In this document: positions 11,001-23,000 of the stretch, in pieces
Numbering within the stretch: position 1 is the stretch's first letter
Layout of the letters: each line of letters starts with the position of its first letter
Assembly: GCA_916613615.1 (NCBI GenBank)
Contig: OU744731.1
Span: 17,392,328 to 17,456,327, forward strand
Length of the DNA: 64,000 nucleotides
Direction: 5' to 3'
Origin: Steromphala cineraria
Lineage: Eukaryota > Mollusca > Gastropoda > Trochida > Trochidae
Notes under the pieces: generated by a model
What the model was told of the DNA's origin: nothing
The model's input: only the letters and a program-made list of their open reading frames with translations
Databases searched by the model: none
Translations under genes and position numbers: made by a program

Positions 11001-14000
11001 GTGTATTGGGCGACCCCCTTCTTTGACCCCCCAATTTCTGGCATAAAAAACTTTCCTTATACATTAAAATATATGGTACTCTATTCTTCATCAGTAAAAT
11101 AAAATATTTTCTGGGTACATTTTTTTCTATTGTGAAAATAGTATGTACTTCAGAAAGTCTAAATTTTCTTGTAGTAGGCTGCTCTAAATATAGCCTCAAC
11201 TTTTCCAATTAAGCTTACATTCATTTACCTATTAGAAAATATTTTCTGGGTACATTTTTTTTGGTTGTGAAAAAAGTATGTTTTTCAGAAAATCTTACTT
11301 TTCTTGTAGTAGGTAGCTTTAAATATAGCCTCACGTTTACCAATTAAGCTTACATTCATTTACCTAGTAGAAAATATTTTCTGGGTAAATTTTTTTGGGT
11401 TGTGAAAAAAGTATGTTCTTCAGAAAATCTTACTTTTCTTGAAGTAGGCTGCTTTAGATATAGCGTCAGTTTTACCAATTAAGCTTACATTCTCTTAGTA
11501 GACTAGTTTCTCACTTCACTGTCAATAGTAATAAAGATAAAAATACTTATTGTTTATCAATAGTGCTTTTTCATACAGACAGACAGACATGTTTATTCAG
11601 TATAAAAGGCATGGTGGCTCAAAGTACAGTTGAATTTACAGTTATCGTTGTTGGTCACGTGACTTTAAAGATTTGACATAAGATTTCATATTGTACATTA
11701 ATTGTTTCACATAAGTTGCAACATCATAAATAACTTTAGGATTAGTTGAATTTAGCAGATTGTACATCGTTTGTGGATTGGCATTAACACATTTCAAAAA
11801 TCTATTTCTACATTCAGAGAAGGCTTTACAAACTAAAAAAATATGAGCTTCATCCTCCGTTTCGCCCGAGGAGCAGTATTAACATGTTAAATCGTTTAAA
11901 GTATGATTATCCTTTCTAAAGCCCCTGTCACACTTCAGCGTATACTCACTGCGTACGAGTTGCGTATGGCAATTTTTCTCATACGCAGCAATACGCAGCC
12001 GTACGCAGGACACGCAACTCATACGCACCTTAGTTGTGTCAAGGTTGTTTCTTGCACGTCGGCATGCGCTTGGACCATTGCATACGCTTGATAGTTTTGA
12101 GCATGCTCAAAACTATGCTGCGTATGGTTAACACGCAACGCATCGGTTTTACATCAGTCGAGAGCGGTACATGTACGTTAGGTAATCGTGATGAGAATGC
12201 ACTTCATACGCAGTGTGAGTTGATGTCCCGAACCAACGCATTGATAACGCTTAGAAGACGTACACAAAACGCTCTTCAAGCAAATATGGCACGTATGAAG
12301 AATGATCTTAAACCGAATGATAACAATGGAAATATGCATTGTCCAGTTTCCCCTTATGAGCAACGAATAACAACGCACTCATAGCGTACATAGGGTACAT
12401 CGTGAATTTGATAGAGATAGCATAACGAAACGGTCGGTGAGCATAACACCTCCGTTTACTATTTGATAGTTTTCATTTCGTCTCCTTCTTTCAGCACTAT
12501 AATATTGTAGTTTAAAAGAATCAAGACTCGAAACTATCCAACTATGATAACAACCGCATGGAAATACACATTAAAATTAATTTACCAATTTGTTTTAGAG
12601 CTGCCATCAATCATTTATTAAAAGTAACAAAACGTTGAATATAGACACATAATATATGAGATATGTGAACTACTAATTCTAGTAAATCAAAGATAAGAAG
12701 AGATGAAAAAGTAAATAGCATTGCATTCCCATGTAAACAAAATCACAAAGAAGCTAATGATTTGTTTTTAATGTTATTATTGTAAACTTCTCAGCTGCAA
12801 ATCGATTTCAGATTACCAAATATACCATTAGACTAAACCTGGTCACTATTCCATTGTTTACATAAGAGTTATCCGGGATAATCTTCTGGTCAAGTGTCTA
12901 GATAATGGAAAAAGTTCAATAAGTGTTTTACAAATGTTAATTATCCTTGAATAAGGCAGGTCCCGACCAAAAGTGACAGAGTGAAACCGATGCTATTGTT
13001 CAAGCATGGCATATTGAGTAAACAAATACGGAGAGGGTTGATGCATGTAACAGAAAAGATCCGATCTAAGGTTTTTTTTTGGGGGGGGGGGGGGAATGTA
13101 TGTCTACTGATATATAAGTTCTAAAAGTTTCAATACCTCAATCGAGGGGTATATATTGGTACAGAAATTATCAACTAACAGGCGAAACTGCGGACTACCA
13201 TTTAAGTTGGAACTCCTTTTCATTACTTGTGATAGAGAAATTTAATTCAGTAAACTTAACTTTATTCAGTCCACTTTTGTTTAGATAAATTGTCTTGCAA
13301 TTGGTAACAAGCTTTTCGTATTTGCGAGATCCTTTTGTAGATATATATTTTACCTACGAAATATACTTATTACAAAGACAGGAAGGGTAGATAATTATGT
13401 GAAGACGCAACGGGCTCGGAATATGTTCGCTTTATTTGCGCAAGGCATGCGGTAGACATAAGTTGTCTGCTTCTAGGGGATGGTATGTATGCGCTCTGCA
13501 TATGCAAGCATCTGCAACAATAAAGTTGGGATACGCAAATCATATGCATCTCCAACGCACACGCAACGCAAAGAAAACGGAAAGTTCGTAAATCAATCGC
13601 TCCATGTGCGGTACAAGTAAGGCAAAATACGGTAAATTTTTATGCGTACAGGTTGCGTATGAAAAAAGTCCATACGCAACTCAAACGCACTTGCTATACG
13701 CTTAAGTGTGACAGGGCCCTAAAGGATTTAATCTTAAGGGAATGAAGAGAAATTCTTAATTTACATAAACTACTTAAAAGAGACTTATTATTGAGGGCAC
13801 TTATGTATTTTTCTGGCCCAAATATTGATTTGCAATGGGAATAATGAGTTAAATAGGTGGATGCGTCAAGTGATTCATACCACCTTTGTATAAAAATATC
13901 TTTTAAACGTTGTTTAAACATTGCCAGAAATAGATGTTTATCACCAACATTCTGATTAATCCATACATAGGAAAATCCGCTGACAAACAGCATATTTCTT

Positions 14001-17000
14001 ACACCAGCAGCCCATGAATGCTTTCCGCGATTATCTAAGGCTAATAACATTTGATAAGATTGATACGGTAGTCTATACTCTTCTTCTTCGCATTCTTTAA
14101 AGTTTATTCCAAAATTTAATAACTCTCATTTGACTCTCGATATGGATATGGTACCGGCCTATTTCTCCAAGTATGGCCTTATTAGCAGCAAATTTTCCAA
14201 CTGCTAGAAATATTTTAAAATATAATGAGTGGACAGATTCAATTACTGTGAAATAGTTTGCTCCCCAAATTTCTGATCCATATAGCAAAATAGGCGATAC
14301 TTTTGAGTCAAAAAGAATACATGCAATATCAAAAGAAATAAACTTATTTACTTTAAAAAGTTTAAAAATTGAAAATAATGCCTTCTTAGCTTGCGCGGCA
14401 AGGGTTTTGCAAGCCATAGACCAATTTAAGCGACTTAAGAATAAAAGGCCCAGATATTGCCGCGAAATGCCCACTTCTCACTTTTAGCAACAATACCTCC
14501 GTTTCTAAATACAACGATATTAGATTTTTCTATGTTTAAGTCCAAACCCCGTTTGTCACAAAATGCTTCCAAGATATTTAATTGTCTCTGTAGGCCATTA
14601 ACCATAAACGAAAACATAGCTATATCGTCTGCAAACAGTAGTAAGAGTAGATCTCTGATTTGAGGGGTAACAAAAACTCCATTATTGCAAGATTCATACA
14701 AATTAATTAGTAATTCGTTAATAAAAAAGATGAATAACAGGGGGCTCAGGACACAGCCTTGCCTCACCCCTGTTGAAGTATCAAACATTTCAGTTACACC
14801 TGAGCTAGTTCTAACACAAGATGAGACTAATTCGTACATACTTATAAAAATATTATACATTTTGCCGTGACAACCCTTGGTATGTAACATAAATAATAGC
14901 TTCTTACGGTCTACAACATCAAACGCTTTCCTAAAATCAATGAAAGCGCAGTAAAAACGCCCTTTAGATTTGGAAAGGTATTTTGTACATAGAGATTGCA
15001 ATACAAATAAGTTATCTGGTGTGCTGTAATCGGGTCTAAAACCAGCTTGAGATTCATCTAACAATTCATTTATATTGACCCAGGCGCGTAAACGCCTTTC
15101 TAAAATACTTTTTCATACTTTATTAAAGTAAGAAGTCATAATTTCATTTCCCAGTTGCTGAGAGAGTTGCCAGCAAGACACACAAGGTAGATGGAAAACA
15201 GATCAATGCAAGTCTTTACAAGGCTCCTACTCCTCCCCTGCCCAAGGCCAAGTACCCAAACAAGTTCCTTATCAGGGGTTTGAAGGAGTCAACACCCAAG
15301 GACATGCTGCTTGAATTCATGAAGGAAAAGCTGAACTGTGAACCGAAGGACTTGGTGTTTGGGGATGAACCAGGGACTGTTCTGGTAACACTTGATTGTA
15401 CAGACATCAGGAAAAGTGAGTTATCTCTGGATGGTTTTTAATTTGGTCATAGTCTGAGATGTAACCATTTAAAAACATTTTTTTTTTATTATTCGTTATT
15501 AGTAAAAGTACTTATGTTCCTCTTACAGAGCTTAAGAAGATGAAAAAGATTGCAAAAAAGCGCCCTCTGCAAGGAGCGTACCTCTATCTATCATCAGTGC
15601 CGGTCTCAAACTGTCTGTTGGTCTCCGGGCTAGACAAGAAAACAACTGAAACTACATTGAGCTTGTACTTTGAGAGCAAGAAGTCCGGGAATGTGAAAGA
15701 AAGTGATGTTGAGAAGGTTGTCATGGTGGAAGATTCCAACCAGGCACTTGTGTATTTTCAAGACCACAATGGTTTGTAGACTTTATCTCTAAAGATATAG
15801 TTCTGTAAAATCATAAGATCTAACAATTCACTGGGCAACTATTTGCAGATATACTACATCTAAATATGATTTTAAATAGTAGAAGACTATCATCATACAT
15901 TAACATTTTCATACCCCTTGACCAACGGTAGAGGGTAAATATTAATACAAACAATTCTGTCTGTCCGTCTGAGGAAATGTTTTGTCCGAACTATTTCGGA
16001 AAATCTGTTCATCCAATTGTTTTCAAATTTAGCACATGTTTTCTACCCTACTATGAGGGGTGCAGTGCCAAATTAGTCCAACCAAAATTGATTTTAGACA
16101 ATTATTGTAGTGAGTTTTTAGCTCATCAGGCTTGAAAGGCCCGATGGGCTTAAGGCATGGCATGGTGTCCGGCGTCCGTCCTTCCGCCCATCTGTCCATC
16201 CATCTGTAAACTTTGTGCATTTTCAACTTCAGAATTTAAGCAAAAGGTGTAGAAAGCTGACTCTTTGACTAATGAGGATTATAAATTGTATCTCTGGTGA
16301 CCATTTGACACCTAATAAGGGCCACAGGGGCCACGTCCTAAAACCTATTTTCGTCTTCTTCTCCAGAAGCAAGAGGTGTAGAAAGCTCAAATTTTATGCA
16401 CAGACTCTAATATAATAATTATTTTTTAAGATACTGAGATTAAAATCACTTTGGTCATTATTCCAGCAATTCAGTTGGTGCTAGACAAAGCTCACAAGTT
16501 GGATGGAAGGAACCTAAAGGCAAGGCTCTACACTGAATGTCTAGGTGTAGGTGGAGGACAGAAGGACCCCAACTGGTTCAAGCTTCCGAAATCCTTCACC
16601 ATCGGAGATCTTGATCCCTACAAACTCAAGTTTATCAATAATTCCAAGGTAAACAGTAAGAATCTTGAGAAACAATTGGAGGGTGGATGTGCAAGAATAA
16701 AGTCCATGACAGAGACCACCATTACTCTTGAGTGTATCCTTACCAAAGATGCCAAGGATGCCAGGAAGAGAGTGAAGATCTGGAGGAAAGAGGTTGAAGA
16801 TGACATCACTCACTTCCTTGGATTGTTGATCACGGAGAAGGTCAGTGTTCTCAAGCTGGTCTTGACTGATGTTATTGACAAGATTCAAACATTGAAGATT
16901 CACCAACCCGAGGCTGCAACTCTGTTTGTCTTTGATGAGTCCAATCAAATTGTTGTGGTAGGGCACAAGATGCCTGCTGAAAATCTCCTGAAGAAGATAC

Positions 17001-20000
17001 AAGAGATGGTTGCTGAAGTTGAGAATATCCATGAGAGAAAGAAACAGGAGATAACAGAATCAGTCACCATGCAGAAACCATTGCAACTACTTTTGCTGAT
17101 GGCAAGTGGATTTCATCGTAGCATGATGGAGAAGTATGATGGAATGAGGGTTGAGATCAACAATAAAAAGAATGAGATCACCTTCATTGGCTTGATGTTT
17201 GATGTGAAAAATGCCAGGATCAAAATGTATGAGTCTTGTAATGAGTTCAAGGATGCGGTTGTCAACATGTCTGATGCCCAAATTCAGTTTGTAAAGAAGA
17301 AACCTTTCAAGCAGTACCTGGGGGCCAAACTGAAGCAGAAGAACCTGTGTGGTGTTTGGGAGGAAAATGATCGAAAGCTGAGGGTGCTCTCTAGATCTGA
17401 TAAAGAGGTAACAGAAGTTGCACATATGGTCAAAGAGTCTGCATGTCAGCAGGACATTGATCTTGACATGGAGTCTGTTCCCTTGCTGACATCAGCCCAC
17501 TGGAAGCAGCTGTGTGACACCCAAACACAGAATAACGGAGAGCTCGTGAGGATCATTCCAGCAACTGACAGGAGCAAGATTGTTCTTGTAGCTACTGATG
17601 AACTCATTGCAAGCCTAGCAGAAGATGTGAACAACTTCATCAGAGACAACACTGTCTATGAGGACACAGTTAGGTTCCCTAAAGGGATCCAACGCTTTAT
17701 GGTCAAGCACTATGAGAATGAAATAAAGAGTCTTGAAACAAAGTTTCAGTCCTACTCTGTTGAAATTAAGTTCCGAAAAAACTCAACAGAATTTACAGTG
17801 AAAGGAACAAAACATGGCCTGCAGATCATCACGTCAGAGTTAATTAAACTTTCTAAAGATGTCATGTGGAAGAAACATGTCTTTGACAAACCTGGCATTG
17901 CAAAACTAATTCAATCTGACAAGGGGGACAGTCATATCTTGATCATTGAGCAAACAGAGCGGTGTGTCATTGAGAAGAACCACGATGAGACAGAACAGGT
18001 GTCATTTGGAGACCGCAAGAGACAGAGGATCATGCATACAGTGACTGGCGGACCTCAAGTTGTGGCTTCGTGTGACCTGGGATCAGGGCGCAAAATTAAT
18101 GTCTCTCAGGGCGACATCACCAAGATGCAAGTTGGAGCTGTTGTGAATGCAGCAAATCAGCAGTTGGCTCACATTGGAGGACTTGCTAAGGCCATTGTGG
18201 ACAGAGGTATTTATGGTTTTTTAGCTCACCTTTACAAAGTAAATGTGAGCTTATGTCATGGCGCTTCGTCCGTCGTCCGTCTGTCTGTCCGTCCGTCCGT
18301 CCGTCCGTAAACTTTCAGGAAAAAGACTACTCCTCCTAAACGAATCCAGATATCATTCTGAAATTGTAGTATGTTATACCCATGGTGATTCCTCACAGAA
18401 AGGTAGATGTTTCAGTTTTGAGAATCCAAGATGGCCGCCATGGCAGCCATATTGAATTTTCAATTAGATTTCATGAAAAAGACTACTCCTCCTTTACCAA
18501 TCCAGATACCATTCTGAAATTGTAGTATGTTATACCCATGGTGATTCCTCACAGAAAGGTAGACGTTTCGGTTTTGAGAATCCAAGATGGCCGTCATGGC
18601 AGCCATATTGAATTTTCAATTAGATTTCATGAAAAAGACTACTCCTCCTTTACCAATCCAGATATCATTCTGAAATTGTAGTATGTTATACCCATGGTGA
18701 TTCCTCACAGAAAGGTAGACGTTTCGGTTTTGAGAATCCAAGATGGCCGTCATGGCAGCCATATTGAATTTTCAATTAGATTTCATGAAAAAGACTACTC
18801 CTCCTTTACCAATCCAGATACCATTCTGAAATTGTAGTATGTTATACCCATGGTGATTCCTCACAGAAAGGTAGATGTTTCAGTTTTGAGAATCCAAGAT
18901 GGCTGCCAGTGCAGCCATATTGAATTTTCAATTAGATTTCATGAAAAAGACTACTCCTCCTATACGAATCCAGATATCATTCTGAAATTGTAGTATATTA
19001 TACCCATGGTGATTCCTCACAGAAAGGTAGATGTTTCAGTTTTGAGAATCCAAGATGGCCGCCAGTGCAGCCATATTGAATTTTCAATTAGATTTCATGA
19101 AAAAGACTACTCCTCCTATACGAATCCAGATACCATTCTGAAATTGTAGTATATTATACCCATGGTGATTCCTCACAGAAAGGTAGATGTTTCAGTTTTG
19201 AGAATCCAAGATGGCCGCCAGTGCAGCCATATTGAATTTTCAATTAGATTTCACGAAAAAGACTACTCCTCCTATACAAATCCAGATACCATTCTGAAAT
19301 TGTAGTATGTTATACCCAAGGTGATTCCTCACAGAAAGGTAGATGTTCCAGTTTTGAGAATCCAAGATGGCTGCCATGGGAGCCATATTGAATTTTCAAT
19401 TAGATTTCATGAAAAAGACTACTTCTCCTAAACCAATCTAGATATACTTTCTAAATTGTAGTATGTTATACCTATAGTGATTCCGCACAGAAAGGTAGAC
19501 GTTTCAGTTTTGAGAATCCAAGATGGCCGCAAAAGCAGCCATATTGACTTTTCAGCTGCAATGACACATCATTATTATTAAATTTTAAGCTTTCATCAAG
19601 TGATCACTTGCATCAAATAAATTCTCTAATTTGAACTTACTAATCATAATATTATCTTGAATATGGAATATTTAAGATTGTCATGCAAGTTGCTCTATAT
19701 TTTTAAGTGTTTTTAAAAAAAAATTAAGATATATAAGACAAACATAATTAATTAATTTGCTTAAAATCTTCATGGCAACTAGCTGCAAAAACCCAATCAC
19801 ATTAAACATCATGTTAAATTTTAAACAATGGTATCTCCCTTATATTCCTTTAAATACCACACATAAGGGGTCAACCAGAGTTCAGATATGCCTCTAGAGT
19901 CCACAGTGTTTATTCTAATACACATCCTGATACAGGCTGCAAGCATCACAGTGTCAGCTGCTAGTCTGTTGCATAATCTGACCCAATTGATATTGCAGAG

Positions 20001-23000
20001 CAATATGCTATATGGCCATGTGTATACAATAAGAGTTATGGAAATTAGACTTGTAATCTCATGACAGTGATATGTTCTTTCTAAGAATAACAACTTACAC
20101 AAAAGTTGTCATCAATAAGTTTTGTGTTTAGCAATCTTCATGATAAGTTGATGTGGAAAGAGTTATTTTGTATCAGGTTCCATTTCCTGTGTTTACTCAT
20201 ATTTATACCATTTCTATATCTAACAGAAGTTCTTCTTGACACAAAATCAATTTAGGACATAAGCTAACTATGTTTTGTGAAATTATATATATTTTTCACA
20301 ACAATGCATGTTCTCTCCCGTCAAGTTTTTAAATACCACACATAAGGGCTTAGCCAGAGTTCAGGTTTACATGCTCAGCACACTATTCTTCTCCAAATAC
20401 ACAAAGCCAAATCCCCAAATTGCTACACTCTCCTTAAGGATCTGAGGCTAGCAGCCCTGCCTGCTTGTATGTTGCTTAGTTATCTTTACTTATGGGTAAT
20501 TGATAAATACAACATAATGATGTATGGCAATTATCATGTCTAAGCAATGGACTTTATGGAAAGTATATAAATTGACTTTATGAAAAGTATACTTGTATTC
20601 TATTAATAATAATACTTTTTACAAATAACAATTTAAACAAGTCAAGAATCAGCTTTTGTGTACAACAATCTGCAAGATGAGTTAATATTAATAAGTCAAG
20701 AATCTGCTTTTATGTACAGTAATCTACATAAGTTATTGTAGAAAGAGGTAATTTGTATCAAGTTCCAGTTCCAATACCATATGTTTTATGAAAACCTGTA
20801 AAACTAAATGATAATTGTATCATGCTGAAGGGGCTCTGGGAACAACATGTCAACATAGAAGTCATTATTTTTCAATTAGATTTCAGGCCAATTACTTCTC
20901 CTACTAAATCAATTAAGATATCATTCTGAAAAGTGAGTATTTTTTTATATAGTGATTCCTGACAAAGACGCATTCATTTTATTATCAAGAATCCAAGATG
21001 GTCAATATGTCATTTATATTGAATTTTCAATTAGATTTCATAAAATTCATTGAAAAGAATACATTTCCTGGTCAATCAAATGAATGTGTTTATATTTGTA
21101 TTGATGCACTTGTTGTAATATTTATCAACACTATAAATACAGTTACAAAAAACTGTATGAATCATCTTTATCTGCGAACAGCCTGAACCATGAGTGTTTT
21201 AATAAATCCTTTTAAATAAAACATCTAATGATATCAGTGGGTTACATAATTCCTGACACTTCATAAAAGGCCAAATAACATAGCCAGTGAGGGATCTGAT
21301 TACGATCTGAACGATGATTATCTAGATAATTATAATGATCATTCAATTCAAACAAATCCTTTTCAAAAGCATTTAAAATGATTAAATTTGTTCACTCTCA
21401 ACACTAACTGTTGTTTCCATGCAATTAATATTAAAATACTTCAATAAACATATTACTGAGTTGACCTCCAGATTATTTCTATAGCAAACCTCTCTTCTAC
21501 CCCCACCCCTTCTATCCTCCCTTCCCCTCCTCCCCTTTCCTCTCCTGTCCTTCCATTGCAAACCTCTCTTCTACCCCCCCTTCCCCTCCTCCCCTTTCCT
21601 CTCCTGTCCTTCCATTGCAAACCTCTCTTCTATCCCTCCTTTCCCCTCCTATCCTCCAGCCCCTCTCCTGCAACTCCCCTCCTAATATCTGTATTGCATA
21701 CTGAATTAAGGGGAAGACACTCACATTATGGAATAACAGTAACTTACATAAGAGGATAAGTTACATAAGCTACATGCAGGTGCAAGAGGTCATCACAGGT
21801 CATCATATCTAGTAATTAGCATAAACCCCCATGTGGCTAGCCTATTCTGACCAATCAGATTGCACTAACATATGTCAAGATTTAAGATATTCAGAAATCT
21901 TCAGTTAGAATCACATGAGACATTGACCTGGACAGTTTACTTTGGCAATTGGACTTATCACTAGTTGAATTTGTGATTTGTGTCAGAGGGATATATTCCA
22001 AATGTTTATGTGCATCTTTTTTTAGTTCTTTGGAAGTTGAGAGTGTGACTAATCTAACATTGGATTAACCAGTTTGTTGACTTTTGTGATTGTGTTTGAA
22101 AACTTTGGTACTGTACAAGTACTTTTAAGAAAGAATTCTTGAGATTTTCGGGACTATTTCTTGACTTCAAGAGTCACAAAACCTGTTATTATTGATTGAC
22201 ATTTAAATGAATACTCCTAAACCAATCAAGATAATGAAATTAATATGGATGCCCACATATAAGTAACATTTTGAAGATTAAAAAATACAAGATGGTCACC
22301 AATTCAGCCATAGATATACAAAAAAGTTATACAAAAACCTACTGCTTGTTAACAAATCATGATTTATTAACATTCTTGTATTAATGTTTGTTCGTGCTCT
22401 AATTTTTTCCAACAGAAGACTAGCATTTTAAAAGATGCAAAAATCATGATGGCAGCCATAATCAATTATCATATAAAATATGGTTACACAATTAAACTAT
22501 ATTACCACATCATTCATTTTAAGGTGAGCTTCTGTACCCTCGGTACTTTTATTTCTATTTGATGCCATTTATGATATAAAATTGCCTGTAGCTTTGTTGC
22601 GATCAATCTATAAGTAGATAACGCCTAACGTTTCACTATTTTGATATATATGTAAGAGGTCATGTTTTTATGAAGTTTGTGGAGTAGGTTTTGGATTGGG
22701 GTAGTGGCGTACATACATGTAATTAGCAGCCCCTGCTATCAGTGTTTGTGAAGTTTCCGCCGCCGCCGCCGCCGCCGGCCCACTCATACCAATGGCTATA
22801 ACTTATTTCTACTAAGCTTTCAAGAACTTGTATTCATAAGTAACTGCTTATACCTCGGGGGAACGATTTTGACATGTTCACTTTCAAGGTCAAAGGTCAA
22901 GGTCACGAGCTATAAAATCACTAAAAAATTCCTTGTAAACGCGATAACTTGAAAAGTTTTTGTGCTATGAAGCTCTAACTTGATATGTATCATCCTTGGA

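Noticed and set aside
11903..12384. Open frames in the element nested in the LINE
   Set aside because: Built from repeated ACGCA/TGCGT subterminal words; no transposase motif.
16541..17652. Minus-strand frames of 63-163 codons opposite exon 9
   Set aside because: Antisense shadows of a strongly supported coding exon, without motifs.
16451..18310. 619-codon open frame taken as a single-exon gene
   Set aside because: Its ends are intron: the start precedes the CAG acceptor at 16466 and the end translates the CCGT microsatellite. The coding part is exon 9 only.
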